A stretch of DNA of 64,000 nt from positions 62,001-126,000 of the forward strand of contig NZ_SWDV01000023.1 of NCBI RefSeq assembly GCF_005877905.1, given 5' to 3'. A program made the translations under genes and the position numbers. Below are positions 1 through 8,586 of the stretch, piece by piece; position 1 is the stretch's first letter, and every line of letters begins with the position of its first letter. The stretch comes from Pseudomonas nicosulfuronedens. GTDB taxonomy: Bacteria > Pseudomonadota > Gammaproteobacteria > Pseudomonadales > Pseudomonadaceae. The notes beneath the pieces were generated by a model that was given only the letters and a program-made list of their open reading frames with translations, had not been told where the DNA came from and did no database searches.

Positions 1-1350
1 GCCAGCAGCCCTGCCGACGGTATGGTCAGCGGCCTGGGCAGCATCAACGCCGCGCAGTTCGGCGACGAGAAGGCCCGCTGCCTGGTGCTGGCCTACGACT
101 ACACGGTGTTCGCCGGCACCCAGGGCGTGATGAACCACAAGAAGACCGACCGCATGCTGCACCTCGCCGAGCAATGGCGCATCCCACTGGTGCTCTACGC
201 GGAAGGTGGCGGCGGGCGTCCGGGCGACACCGATTTCGTCGGCGTGGCGGGGCTGGACAACATGAGCTTCGTCGGCCTGGCGCGACTCTCCGGACTGGTG
301 CCGCTGGTGGGCGTGGTCTCCGGTCGCTGCTTTGCCGGCAACGCCGCGCTGCTGGGCTGCTGCGACGTGATCATCGCCACCCGCGATACCAGCCTAGGGA
401 TGGCTGGCCCGGCGATGATCGAGGGCGGCGGCCTGGGCAAGTTCGCCCCCGAGGAAGTCGGCCCCAGCGACGTACAGAGCTCCAACGGCGTAATCGACGT
501 ACTGGTGGAAGACGAGGCCGAGGCCACTCGGACGGCGCGCCAATACCTCGCCTATTTCCAGGGCGACACCGCTGATTGGGAATGCGCTGACCAGCGCTTG
601 CTGCGCCACGCGGTGCCGGAGAACCGCCTGCGCGTCTACGACATCCGTCAGGTCATCGAACAGTTGGCCGACAGCGGATCGGTGCTGGAACTGCGCCGAC
701 ACTTCGCCGCCGGGATGATCACCGCGCTGGTGCGCATCGAAGGCAAGCCCTTCGGGCTGATCGCCAACAACCCCATGCACCTGGGTGGTGCCATCGATGC
801 CGAGGCCGGCGACAAGGCCGCTCGCTTCATGCAACTGTGCGACGCCTTCGACCTGCCGATCATTTCCCTGTGCGACACCCCCGGCTTCATGGTCGGCCCG
901 GAAGCGGAGAAGACCGGCACCGTGCGCCACGTCTCGCGCATGTTCGTCACCGCCGCCAGTCTCACCGTTCCATTCTTCACCGTGGTCCTGCGCAAGGGCT
1001 ACGGCCTCGGCGCCCAAGCCATGGCCGCTGGTAGCTTCCACTCGGCGCTGTTCACCATCGCCTGGCCCAGCGGCGAGTTCGGCGCCATGGGACTGGAAGG
1101 GGCAATCCGCCTCGGCTATGCCAAGGAGCTGGCCGCAATCGAAGACCCGCTAGAGCGACAGAAGCTGTTCGACAAGCTGGTCGCTGCGGCCTACCGCAAC
1201 GGCAAGGGACTGAACATGGCGAGCTATCTGGAGATCGACGACGTCATCGACCCGGCCGACACCCGCCGCTGGTTGCTGCGCGGCCTGGCATCGACGCCGA
1301 AGCCCGCAGCACGCCAGGGGAAAAAACGTCCGCTGATCGATACCTGGTGA
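1..1350 (+). CDS. Acyl-CoA carboxylase, carboxyltransferase domain (3' part)
   Basis: The frame is open to the left edge and the first in-frame ATG (22) lies inside conserved sequence, so the start is outside the window. The visible 449 residues are a biotin-dependent carboxyltransferase of the AccD/PccB type. There are two crotonase-like halves, with a glycine-rich acyl-CoA/carboxybiotin pocket (YAEGGGGRPGD near residue 67), GMAGPAMIEGGG, and a C-terminal half with CDTPGFMVGPEAEKTG and the RKGYGLGAQAM segment. The family moves a carboxyl group from biotin to an acyl-CoA. The substrate (acetyl-, propionyl-, methylcrotonyl- or geranyl-CoA) cannot be set without the biotin carboxylase part, which may be fused upstream or encoded separately. 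Family call firm, substrate open. Confidence 0.85.
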   Translation, partial: ASSPADGMVSGLGSINAAQFGDEKARCLVLAYDYTVFAGTQGVMNHKKTDRMLHLAEQWRIPLVLYAEGGGGRPGDTDFVGVAGLDNMSFVGLARLSGLVPLVGVVSGRCFAGNAALLGCCDVIIATRDTSLGMAGPAMIEGGGLGKFAPEEVGPSDVQSSNGVIDVLVEDEAEATRTARQYLAYFQGDTADWECADQRLLRHAVPENRLRVYDIRQVIEQLADSGSVLELRRHFAAGMITALVRIEGKPFGLIANNPMHLGGAIDAEAGDKAARFMQLCDAFDLPIISLCDTPGFMVGPEAEKTGTVRHVSRMFVTAASLTVPFFTVVLRKGYGLGAQAMAAGSFHSALFTIAWPSGEFGAMGLEGAIRLGYAKELAAIEDPLERQKLFDKLVAAAYRNGKGLNMASYLEIDDVIDPADTRRWLLRGLASTPKPAARQGKKRPLIDTW

Positions 1351-1358
1351 CGCATGGG

Positions 1359-1386
1359 TTGAGCTGCTCGCCCGATCCGCTAGAAT
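1359..1386 (+). promoter_or_regulatory. Candidate sigma-70 promoter of the riboswitch leader
   Basis: TTGAGC (1359-1364) and TAGAAT (1381-1386) are separated by 16 bp. Transcription would begin just before the conserved GGGGAGTAGC element, as expected for a leader transcript. The -10 matches consensus at five of six positions and the -35 at four. Confidence 0.5.
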
Positions 1387-1387
1387 G

Positions 1388-1535
1388 CGCGGCGTCATTG
1401 GGGAGTAGCCGACCGTTCGACGAACGGGGGCGACGTCAACACACTTGGCCCGCAGGCCATGGCGTCGTCAGCAGCTTTGCCTGGCAAGACCTTTGACCAC
1501 GCGATCTCCGCAACGGCCGGGGAGATGCGTGGTCA
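1388..1535 (+). ncRNA. yybP-ykoY (manganese) riboswitch leader
   Basis: The leader carries the hallmark GGGGAGTAGCC (1400-1410) near its 5' side and CTTTGCCTGGCAAGACCTTTG (about 1475-1495) near its 3' side, with hairpins between them (CCGTTC-GAC-GAACGG at about 1413-1427; GGCC-CGCA-GGCC at about 1447-1458). The outer P1 helix can form between CGCGGCGTCA (1388-1397) and TGACCACGCG (1494-1503). The same 3' strand pairs perfectly with GCGTGGTCA (1527-1535) in a second, longer hairpin with an inner ATCTCC/GGAGAT stem, so the two folds exclude each other. Known yybP-ykoY RNAs sense Mn2+ and often precede cation exporters, which fits the antiporter gene downstream. Neither motif was tested with a covariance model. 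Confidence 0.8.
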
Positions 1536-1612
1536 TGGGTACTTACACCGGCCGGGAGCTTCACCGTGATGCACCACCCCACTCTTCGCTCCACCCGTCT
1601 GGAGCTGCGCGC

Positions 1613-2626
1613 ATGCTGACCTTCATTCTCGAACTGCTCGGCATGCTGCTGGTGATCCTGATCGCCGCCGAACTCTTCACCAACGCGCTGGAACACTTCG
1701 GCGAGCGCCTCGGCATCTCCGAAGGCGTCACCGGTTCGCTGTTCGCCGCCATCGGCACTGCCCTGCCGGAGACCCTGATCCCACTGCTGGCGCTGTTCGC
1801 CGGCACCAGCAATGTCAATCTCAACGAAGAAGTCGGCGTCGGCGCCATCCTCGGCGCACCGCTGATGCTCTCCACCCTGTCCACCTGCCTGATGGCGCTC
1901 GCCGCCTGGCGCGCTCGTGGCCTGTTCGGACGCATCCGCCCCGAGCGCACGGGCATGCAGCGCGACCTGAACTTCTTCCTGGTCGCCTTCAGCTTCGCCA
2001 CCATCGCCATGTTCGTGCCTGCTGAACTGCACTCCGTGCGCGTCGCCCTCAGCGTGCTGCTGGTACTGACCTACGTGGGCTACATCACGCTGACCCTCCG
2101 CGCTTCGCAGAGCCTGGTGGAAGACGGCCACGGCACCGAGGCCGACCATCGCATGTACCTGTCACGCATGGGCCTGCCGACCAACCTCGCCACCATCCTG
2201 CTGCAACTGCTGCTGGGCCTGGTGCTGCTGGTGCTGGGCGCCAAGGGCTTCATCCATGGTGTGGAAGGCCTGTCGCACATCCTGGGGATTTCAGCACTGC
2301 TTCTGTCGCTGCTGATCATCCCCATCGCCACCGAACTGCCGGAGAAGATCAACAGCATCCTCTGGGTGCGCCGTGGCAAGGACACCCTGGCCTTCGGCAA
2401 CATCAGCGGCGCGATGGTGTTCCAGGGCACCCTGCTGCCCGCCATCGGTATCCTGCTTACCCCCTGGCAGCCGCGCATCGAAGTGCTCACCGGCGTGCTG
2501 GTCACCCTCGGGGCTGCGCTCTGGCTGCGCATCAACGCCCAGCGCGGCGGCGGCCTGCCAATCTGGGTACTGATGCTCAACGGCGTGCTGTACGCCGCCT
2601 ATCTGGGTATCACCCTGTCGCGCTGA
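1613..2626 (+). CDS. Sodium/calcium exchanger family (CaCA-like) membrane antiporter
   Basis: This 337-residue inner-membrane protein has two inverted halves of about five hydrophobic helices. Each half carries an acidic signature: GTALPETLIPLLALFAG near residue 55 and IPIATELPEKINSILW near residue 240. These resemble the alpha repeats of the CaCA cation:proton/sodium exchangers. I start at ATG 1613, which follows GGAG (about 1603) and opens directly with a membrane segment. The longer open frame from 1445 would run through the riboswitch. The riboswitch suggests export of Mn2+ or Ca2+ under metal control, but the transported ion is inferred from that context only. Confidence 0.8.
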   Translation: MLTFILELLGMLLVILIAAELFTNALEHFGERLGISEGVTGSLFAAIGTALPETLIPLLALFAGTSNVNLNEEVGVGAILGAPLMLSTLSTCLMALAAWRARGLFGRIRPERTGMQRDLNFFLVAFSFATIAMFVPAELHSVRVALSVLLVLTYVGYITLTLRASQSLVEDGHGTEADHRMYLSRMGLPTNLATILLQLLLGLVLLVLGAKGFIHGVEGLSHILGISALLLSLLIIPIATELPEKINSILWVRRGKDTLAFGNISGAMVFQGTLLPAIGILLTPWQPRIEVLTGVLVTLGAALWLRINAQRGGGLPIWVLMLNGVLYAAYLGITLSR

Positions 2627-2712
2627 CGCGGACGGCTCATTGCCTACACTGACAGTCCGGGCTGCCGTTTCGGCGGCAGCCGCATGACTAGCGATACGCC
2701 GAAGGAGTGAGC

Positions 2713-3390
2713 ATGAAAATCCTGGTAGTCCTGACCTCCCACGACCAGCTCGGCAGCACCGGCAAGAAAACCGGCTTCTGGCTCGAGGAGTTCGCCGCGC
2801 CCTACTACGTGTTCAAGGATGCCGGCGCCAGCCTGACCCTGGCCTCGCCCAAGGGCGGCCAGCCACCGCTCGACCCCAAGAGCGACGAGGAAGGCGCACA
2901 GACCCCGGCTACCCTGCGCTTCCGCCAGGACAGCGCAGCCCAGGCCGAGTTGGCCAACACCGTGAAGCTCAGCGAGGTGAAGGCAGACGACTTCGACGCC
3001 GTGTTCTACCCCGGCGGCCACGGCCCGCTCTGGGACCTGGCCGAGGACCGCACCTCGGTGGCGCTGATCGAGGCCTTCCATTCCAGCGGCAAACCCGTCT
3101 CCGCCGTCTGCCATGCTCCAGCCGTGTTCCGCCATCCCCACGGGCTCGACGGCCGCCCGCTGGTGCAGGGCCGACACGTCACCGGCTTCTCCAACAGCGA
3201 GGAGGACGCCGTGGGCCTCACCGACGTGGTGCCCTTCCTCGTCCAGGACATGCTCAAGGCCAACGGAGCCCGTTACAGCAAGGGTCCGGACTGGCAGAGC
3301 CACGTCGAGGTGGATCGCGGCCTGATCACCGGACAGAACCCCGCGTCCTCCGAGGCCGTGGCCGAAGCCGTGCTGAAATTCCTGAGCTGA
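2713..3390 (+). CDS. DJ-1/PfpI family protein (class I glutamine amidotransferase fold)
   Basis: The 225-residue cytosolic protein has the DJ-1/PfpI fold. It shows FYPGGHGPLWDLA (about residues 98-110) and the nucleophile elbow AVCHAPA with Cys133, with a conserved Glu in the WLEE segment near residue 25. Members of the HchA-like branch are reported as glyoxalase III, chaperone or deglycase enzymes; which applies here cannot be told. ATG 2713 has AAGGAG six bases upstream; the GTG at 2707 directly abuts that site and is a less likely start. Confidence 0.85.
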   Translation: MKILVVLTSHDQLGSTGKKTGFWLEEFAAPYYVFKDAGASLTLASPKGGQPPLDPKSDEEGAQTPATLRFRQDSAAQAELANTVKLSEVKADDFDAVFYPGGHGPLWDLAEDRTSVALIEAFHSSGKPVSAVCHAPAVFRHPHGLDGRPLVQGRHVTGFSNSEEDAVGLTDVVPFLVQDMLKANGARYSKGPDWQSHVEVDRGLITGQNPASSEAVAEAVLKFLS

Positions 3391-3401
3391 CAACACCTTG
3401 C

Positions 3402-3432
3402 GCCGCCCCGGGTGGCTATCGGGGCGGCTTTC
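3402..3432 (+). terminator. Rho-independent terminator after the DJ-1/PfpI gene
   Basis: GCCGCCCC (3402-3409) pairs with GGGGCGGC (3421-3428), followed by TTTCC. It lies 12 bp after the stop codon and separates this gene from tmRNA. A possible tmRNA -10 element (TAGAAT, 3436-3441) follows at once. Confidence 0.7.
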
Positions 3433-3464
3433 CCGTAGAATGAATCCCGACCTTGAAAGGTTTT

Positions 3465-3822
3465 GGGGCCGATTAGGATTCGACGCCGGTAACAAAACTC
3501 GAGGGGCATGCCGAGTAGGTGACAGTTCTCGTAAATCAGCTGCCACAACTTTATAGTTGCCAACGACGACAACTACGCCCTAGCAGCCTAAGTGCCGCTA
3601 GCAGACCCTAGGGGATGCCTGTAAACCCGAAGATTAGGTCTGTCATATAGAACAGGATCGCCGCCAAGTTCGCTGTAGACGTAACGGCTAAAACTCATAC
3701 AGCTCGCTCCAAGCGCCCTGCCACTCGGGCCGCAAGGAGTTAACCTAATAGAGATGGCTAAGCATGTAGAACCGACAGCGGAGAACTGGCGGACGGGGGT
3801 TCAAATCCCCCCGGCTCCACCA
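3465..3822 (+). ncRNA. ssrA: Transfer-messenger RNA (tmRNA)
   Basis: The 5' end GGGGCCGATTAGGATTCGAC and the 3' end with the T-arm (GGTTCAAATCC) and GGCTCCACCA form the alanine-tRNA-like domain. The resume codon GCC is at 3559, and the open frame 3559-3591 encodes ANDDNYALAA followed by TAA, the tag expected in Pseudomonas. The about 358-nt length and pseudoknot-rich interior are normal. With SmpB, tmRNA releases stalled ribosomes and tags the partial proteins for ClpXP/ClpAP. Confidence 0.98.
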
Positions 3823-3832
3823 AATCCAAAGA

Positions 3833-3869
3833 AAAAGGCGCTGAGCCTCAAGCCCAGCGCCTTTTTTCT
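3833..3869. terminator. Bidirectional terminator between ssrA and the convergent gene
   Basis: AAGGCGCTG pairs with CAGCGCCTT, flanked by an A-run on the left and TTTTTTCTT on the right. It can therefore end ssrA on the + strand and the small gene on the - strand. Confidence 0.85.
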
Positions 3870-3883
3870 TGCCCGCGATTTGC

Positions 3884-4186
3884 CTAGAGCGTCAGGAAGC
3901 CCAGCCGCGGCATCAGCGGTTCGGCCTGCTCTTCCGCCACCACTTCCACGCAAGGTTTGCGCAGGCGCAGGCGTTCGGCGTTGCACAGCAATGGACCGTC
4001 CTCGTCCGCGGCGCCGAAGGGATCGTCGATCAGCACACCCTTGATTACCCCCTGGCGGAACAGTTCGCGGATGGCGAACAGGTTGGCTTCGCGGGGGCCG
4101 GCAAGATCGCTGATGGATTTGAAGTCGGTTTCCGTGAGCTGGCTGAGCACGGCGGTCAGCTGGGCCTGGGAGGGTTTGCGACTCAT
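3884..4186 (-). CDS. Small conserved hypothetical protein
   Basis: This is a 100-residue soluble protein with no signal peptide or membrane segment. The N-terminal two thirds look helical (SQAQLTAVLSQLTETDFKSISDL, then FAIRELFRQGVIKGVLIDD), an arrangement compatible with a winged-helix or YjcQ-like fold, but I do not recognise the family with confidence. The ATG at 4186 follows GGAGTACCCC, a good ribosome binding site. It sits alone between tmRNA and yceH. Function unknown. Confidence 0.7.
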   Translation of the reverse strand: MSRKPSQAQLTAVLSQLTETDFKSISDLAGPREANLFAIRELFRQGVIKGVLIDDPFGAADEDGPLLCNAERLRLRKPCVEVVAEEQAEPLMPRLGFLTL

Positions 4187-4299
4187 GGGGTACTCCGGGG
4201 TAAAGCGGGGTCAAGCCTGACTATCGGGATCAAATGTTAACGCTGGATTAGCGCGCTGACAGACCGACCTTGGTCGGCCTGTCGGGGGAATCTTCCGAA

Positions 4300-4971
4300 T
4301 CAGTCTCGGGGAATGCCCATCTCCAACAACGCGAGGCGCTCCTCGAGAGCCGCAATACGGCCTTCCAGTTCGACCAGACGGCCTTCGTCATGACCGCCGC
4401 TGTCGCTGCGCTCGCCGGAAGCACGGCTACCGCTGGCGGCAATGGCAGCCTCGCGGTCTTCATCGGTGCCCAGCAGGTGCATGTAGCGGTCTTCACGCTG
4501 GCCGCTGAGACGCTCCAGCTGCAAGGCCATGCCGCGGCCGGCGAGGCGCTCGAGCTGGTGGCGGACTTCCTCGGTATCGTCGAAGTCGTGCATGCGCTGG
4601 CTGCGGGTGAGCAGTTCGTTGAGGGTCTGTGGGCCGCGCAGGAACAGCAGGCCGAGCAAAATGACCTGCGGTTTCACCAGCTCCAGTGCCTTGTCCAACC
4701 GCTGTTCCCAGCGGTCGGCACGGCTGCCCATGACCAGGCGGGTCATCTCGCGGCCTTCGAGGTGGCGCAGGGACTGACCGACCTGCCCGGGCGTGAGGTT
4801 CATCACCGGGTCGCGGCTGGTCTTCTGGTTGCAGGCGGTGACCAGGGCGTTGAGGGTCAGCGGGTAGGCTTCAGGCGTGGTGAGCTGCTTTTCGATCAGG
4901 CACCCGAGAACGCGGGCATCCGTTGCACTCAGGGGTTCAAAGTCGGTGAGGGTGTCGAGCGACTGGCTCAT
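4300..4971 (-). CDS. yceH: YceH family protein (UPF0502/DUF480)
   Basis: The 223-residue protein begins with the family signature [25 protein letters not shown] and carries a tandem winged-helix layout: [19 protein letters not shown] in the first wing domain and [20 protein letters not shown] in the second. The C-terminal 40 residues form a probable coiled coil ([22 protein letters not shown]). The family is common in gammaproteobacteria and its function is not established; a DNA-binding role is inferred from the fold only. Length is typical. Confidence 0.9.
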   Translation of the reverse strand: MSQSLDTLTDFEPLSATDARVLGCLIEKQLTTPEAYPLTLNALVTACNQKTSRDPVMNLTPGQVGQSLRHLEGREMTRLVMGSRADRWEQRLDKALELVKPQVILLGLLFLRGPQTLNELLTRSQRMHDFDDTEEVRHQLERLAGRGMALQLERLSGQREDRYMHLLGTDEDREAAIAASGSRASGERSDSGGHDEGRLVELEGRIAALEERLALLEMGIPRD

Positions 4972-5032
4972 GGCGGTATCCGTCGATGAGGGAACCGCCC
5001 TAGCCTAGCCGTTTACGCGGCGTTTGGCAGCC

Positions 5033-5788
5033 TCAGGCAGCGCCGGCCAGGCGTCGGTTCAGCGGTCGTTCGATGACTGACCAGTGCGAGAACGACGCCG
5101 CCAGCTCCTGTTCACGCCCCTGCGCATCCCGCCCCAGCGTGCGTCGGGCGAGGTCACCGGTGAACCAGTTGGCAGTATTGGCTGCGACAACACGCCCTTC
5201 TCCATTGACCACCAGGGCCTCGTGCCCCATCTGCATCAGGCTGCCCAACAGCACGCTTTCGAACTCGTGCAGAGCAATGTCCGCGGCGGCAACGCCGATG
5301 AAGCGGCCGTCCACCTGGATCGGCACGGAGAAGGCGAGGATGTACAGGTCGGTACCGTAGAGGTCGACGAAGGGCCCAACCACCGAGGGCTGCCCACTGG
5401 CGCGCGGGCGGGAGAACCAGGGCATGTTGAGGTAGTTGTAGAAGCTTTCGCTGCGCCGGTTGAAGTTCAGGCTCATGGGCACGACCTTGTCACCGCGGCC
5501 GTGGTACCACCACTCCAGATACATGTCCTGGTCGGCCAGTTCGCCCGGCTCGATCACCACGCCGGTGCCGTGCAGGCGCGTGCCGTCATCGGTGAGGTCG
5601 TGCTGGATGCGCGGGCGTAGTGCGCCGAGGTCCTTAGAGGACGGGCGCTTGCCCTCCTCCGCCAGCGTGCGCCAGATCGCTACGACTTCGCCCGCCAACT
5701 CGTCGAGACGCTGGAAAACGTTACGGATGGAAGCGTCGATGCGCTGTGCACAACGCTGGAGTTCATCCGTGGGTTGTTCGCTGGACAT
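5033..5788 (-). CDS. Cache-domain (PDC sensor) protein
   Basis: This is a soluble 251-residue protein. From about residue 85 it shows the features of a dCache/PDC ligand-binding domain: MYLEWWYHGRGD, WFSRPRASGQPSVVGPFVDLYGTDLYILAFSVPIQVDGRFIGVAAADIAL. Cache domains usually sit outside the membrane in chemoreceptors and kinases, but no transmembrane segment or output domain is present. It may therefore work as a free-standing cytosolic sensor or a binding partner. I start at ATG 5788; an upstream in-frame TTG at 5827 would add 13 residues but lacks a ribosome binding site. It is the downstream neighbour of a GntR regulator on the same strand, which hints at a role in sensing the substrate of the kauB/permease unit. 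Confidence 0.7.
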   Translation of the reverse strand: MSSEQPTDELQRCAQRIDASIRNVFQRLDELAGEVVAIWRTLAEEGKRPSSKDLGALRPRIQHDLTDDGTRLHGTGVVIEPGELADQDMYLEWWYHGRGDKVVPMSLNFNRRSESFYNYLNMPWFSRPRASGQPSVVGPFVDLYGTDLYILAFSVPIQVDGRFIGVAAADIALHEFESVLLGSLMQMGHEALVVNGEGRVVAANTANWFTGDLARRTLGRDAQGREQELAASFSHWSVIERPLNRRLAGAA

Positions 5789-5918
5789 GACCGGGGCCTC
5801 GCTGTTCTTGTCGTTGTTCTTGCTCAAGGGCGCGCCAGAGAGGCTCGCAAAGTCGGATCGATGAGTCAGTCTGTGCGCCCGCTCGGCCGCGCCGTGAAAG
5901 CAGCAAGCGCTGTGCCAG

Positions 5919-6665
5919 TCAGCCGTCGTCGGCGAGCAGGCTCAGGCGCAGGTTGATCAGCCGCTTGATGCCGCGCGTGACGTGGGCTTCGGCCAGCGCG
6001 CCGGCCAGGTTCGAGTCGCCGGCGCTGATCGCTTCGAGAATGGCCCGATGCTCCATCTCGATGGCAGCCGCCCCAGGGAATCCGTCCACGGGCAGCCATA
6101 GCCATTCGCCGATTTCCGCCTGCAGCCGGGTTTCCGCATGGGTCAGGCGCACGGACTGCGCGGCCACGGCAATCTCGATGTGGAAACGCGCATCGGCGCG
6201 GCGCTGCTCCTGCCGGGTAGTGGCGCTCGCCAGGGCATCGAGGTACTGCGCGATGCGCGCCTGCTCATCGGAGGTGGAACGCTGCGCCGCCAAGCGCGCG
6301 GCAGCACCGGCGATGGCGACATGCTCATCGCCCAGGTCGCGCAGTTCCAGCGCACTCATCTGGCGCAGTTGCCCCAGCAGGGCGTCCTCGGACGTGTGCT
6401 GCGGCGAGCAAACAAAACTGCCGCCGTTGCGACCGCGGCGTGTCTCGATCACCCCACGTTCGCGCAGCTCCGCCAACGCGTCGCGCAGGGTCACGGTGGC
6501 GACGCCGAACTGCATCGCCAGCTCACTCTCACTGGGCAGTTGCTCGCCTTCGGCGTAGAGGCCGAGGTCGACCATTTCCACCAGCCGGCGCGCGACTTCT
6601 TCGGTGCGCCCTTCCTGGCGCAGGCGCATGAAGCTGGCGGGGCGGACTTTCCTGAATTCGTTCAT
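5919..6665 (-). CDS. GntR-family transcriptional regulator (FCD subfamily)
   Basis: The N-terminal winged helix (about residues 20-85: GLYAEGEQLPSESELAMQFG, VTLRDALAELRERGVIETR) is followed by an all-helical FCD effector domain. That domain has a likely metal-binding His set (DARFHIEIAVAA near 158, EMEHRAIL near 205, EAHVTRG near 225). FCD regulators respond to carboxylate or amino-acid-derived ligands. It is divergent from the aldehyde dehydrogenase gene across a 296-bp spacer, so it most likely controls that unit. ATG 6665 is preferred to a TTG at 6674; neither has a strong ribosome binding site. Confidence 0.85.
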   Translation of the reverse strand: MNEFRKVRPASFMRLRQEGRTEEVARRLVEMVDLGLYAEGEQLPSESELAMQFGVATVTLRDALAELRERGVIETRRGRNGGSFVCSPQHTSEDALLGQLRQMSALELRDLGDEHVAIAGAAARLAAQRSTSDEQARIAQYLDALASATTRQEQRRADARFHIEIAVAAQSVRLTHAETRLQAEIGEWLWLPVDGFPGAAAIEMEHRAILEAISAGDSNLAGALAEAHVTRGIKRLINLRLSLLADDG

Positions 6666-6961
6666 AGGCGGCAAGGCGAGGGGCGCGGACGCTTCCTGCG
6701 CGAAATGTTCCTGTTCTGGAGTGCATGGCGAAGTCTACCGGCAAGCCCGGCTGCAGCTCCGCGCAAAACTATGTCTCCATATTTTTAAATCGCTTTCCGG
6801 ACTTTCAGCAAGGGTATTTCGCACGAAAACTCCTTTCCAACGCTCATTTTTCGACCTGTATTGGCAACCGCAAAAACATAAGATATGGTTTCAAATGTAT
6901 TTGCCAGCGACGGTCCGCAGGCCGTCTCCGCCCACAACAGCAAGAACGAGGAGCGATACGC
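6666..6961. promoter_or_regulatory. Divergent control region of the GntR gene and kauB
   Basis: This AT-richer spacer contains two related 10-11-bp boxes, TGTATTGGCAA (6858-6867 region) and TGTATTTGCCA (6896-6906). They also form the inverted pair TGGCAA/TTGCCA. Such paired boxes just upstream of kauB are plausible operators for the divergent GntR protein. A purine-rich GAGGAG lies about 10 bp before the kauB ATG. No clear -35/-10 pair is assigned. Confidence 0.4.
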
Positions 6962-8455
6962 ATGAGCCAGCCAACCCGCGCCGAATGGGAAGCCCGCGCC
7001 AAGACCCTGCAGATCGAGGGCCGCGCCTTCATCCAGGGTGAGTACCTTGCCTCCGCCTCCGGCGAAACATTCGACTGCATCAGCCCGGTGGACGGCCGCC
7101 TGTTGGCCAAGGTCGCCAGCTGCGATGCCGCCGATGCCGAGCGCGCCGTACAGAGCGCCCGCGCCACCTTCGACTCCGGCATCTGGTCGCGTGAAGCGCC
7201 GGCCACCCGCAAGGCCGTGATGATCCGCTTCGCCGCCCTGCTGGAGGAGCACGCCGAGGAGTTGGCGCTGCTGGAAACCCTGGACATGGGCAAGCCCATC
7301 GGCGACTCACTGAACGTCGACCTGCCGGGCGCCGCCGATTCGCTGCGCTGGAGTGGCGAGGCCATCGACAAGGTCTACGACGAAGTCGCTGCTACTTCCC
7401 ATGACCAGCTCGGCCTGGTCACCCGCGAACCGGTGGGCGTGGTCGCCGCCATCGTACCGTGGAACTTCCCGCTGATGATGGCCGCGTGGAAACTCGGCCC
7501 GGCCCTGGCCACCGGCAACTCGGTGATCCTCAAGCCGTCCGAGCGCTCGCCGCTGACCGCTATCCGTATCGCCCAGCTGGCCATCGAGGCCGGCCTGCCC
7601 GCTGGCGTGCTGAACGTGCTGCCCGGCTACGGCCACACCGTCGGAAAGGCTCTGGCGCTGCACATGGACGTCGATACCGCGGTGTTCACCGGCTCCACCA
7701 AGATCGCCAAGCAGCTGATGGTCTACGCCGGTGAATCGAACATGAAGCGCGTCTGGCTGGAAGCCGGTGGCAAGAGCCCGAACATCGTCTTCGAGGACGC
7801 CCCGGACCTGCAGGCCGCCGCCGAAGCTGCTGCTGCAGCCATCGCCTTCAACCAGGGCGAAGTGTGCACCGCCGGTTCACGCCTGCTGGTGCAGAAGTCG
7901 ATCAAGGCGAAGTTCCTGCCGCTGGTGGTCGAAGCCCTGAAAGGCTGGAAAGCCGGCCACCCGCTGGACCCGGACACCAACGTCGGCGCCCTGGTCGACG
8001 GCCGCCAGCTGGAGCAGGTACTGGGCTACATCCAGGCCGGCCAGGACGAAGGCGCGAAGATCCTCACCGGCGGCAAGCGGGTGCTGGAGGAAACCGGCGG
8101 CACCTACGTCGAGCCGACCCTGTTCGATGGCGTGAGCAACGCGATGAAGATCGCCCGTGAGGAAATCTTCGGCCCGGTGCTCTCGGTCATCGAGTTCGAG
8201 GACGCCGAAGAAGCCATCCGCATCGCCAACGACACCCCGTACGGACTGGCCGCGGCGGTCTGGACCCGCGACATCTCCAAGGCCCACCTCACCGCCCGCG
8301 CCCTGCGCGCCGGCAGTGTGTGGGTGAACATGTACGACGGCGGCGACATGACCGCGCCCTTCGGCGGCTTCAAGCAGTCGGGCAACGGTCGTGACAAGTC
8401 GCTGCACGCCTTCGACAAGTACACCGAGCTGAAGGCGACCTGGATCAAGCTGTAA
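6962..8455 (+). CDS. kauB: NAD(P)-dependent aldehyde dehydrogenase, KauB/PuuC type
   Basis: The 497-residue enzyme has the full ALDH signature set: the PWNFP cofactor loop (residues 166-170), FTGST (242-246), general base Glu267 in LEAGGKSP and catalytic Cys302 in NQGEVCTAGS. Length and sequence resemble gamma-glutamyl-gamma-aminobutyraldehyde / 4-guanidinobutyraldehyde dehydrogenases of polyamine and agmatine breakdown. It oxidises an amino- or amide-substituted aldehyde to the acid in the cytosol. The ATG at 6962 follows GAGGAG; an in-frame upstream ATG at 6725 is not supported. The permease gene follows 131 bp later. Substrate specificity is inferred from family resemblance. Confidence 0.88.
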   Translation: MSQPTRAEWEARAKTLQIEGRAFIQGEYLASASGETFDCISPVDGRLLAKVASCDAADAERAVQSARATFDSGIWSREAPATRKAVMIRFAALLEEHAEELALLETLDMGKPIGDSLNVDLPGAADSLRWSGEAIDKVYDEVAATSHDQLGLVTREPVGVVAAIVPWNFPLMMAAWKLGPALATGNSVILKPSERSPLTAIRIAQLAIEAGLPAGVLNVLPGYGHTVGKALALHMDVDTAVFTGSTKIAKQLMVYAGESNMKRVWLEAGGKSPNIVFEDAPDLQAAAEAAAAAIAFNQGEVCTAGSRLLVQKSIKAKFLPLVVEALKGWKAGHPLDPDTNVGALVDGRQLEQVLGYIQAGQDEGAKILTGGKRVLEETGGTYVEPTLFDGVSNAMKIAREEIFGPVLSVIEFEDAEEAIRIANDTPYGLAAAVWTRDISKAHLTARALRAGSVWVNMYDGGDMTAPFGGFKQSGNGRDKSLHAFDKYTELKATWIKL

Positions 8456-8489
8456 CGCGATCCGGAACACGAGAGGTTTGGAGCAAGAC

Positions 8490-8513
8490 GGCGCGCGGGT
8501 CGAACCGCGCGCC
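8490..8513. other. Strong intercistronic hairpin between kauB and the permease gene
   Basis: GGCGCGCGG and CCGCGCGCC form a perfect 9-bp GC stem around a 6-nt loop. There is no T-run, so it is more likely an mRNA-stabilising or attenuating structure than a standard terminator. Confidence 0.5.
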
Positions 8514-8586
8514 GAACAATAACAACAACGCTTTCCGTTGCACCCGATTGGCTGCCGACGCGAAAACCTCAAACAGGACATCCACG

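Noticed and set aside
4257-4283. Inverted repeat GACAGACCGACC/GGTCGGCCTGTC after yceH, as a terminator.
   Set aside because: The stem is good but there is no T-run on the minus strand after it, so I do not list it as a terminator feature.
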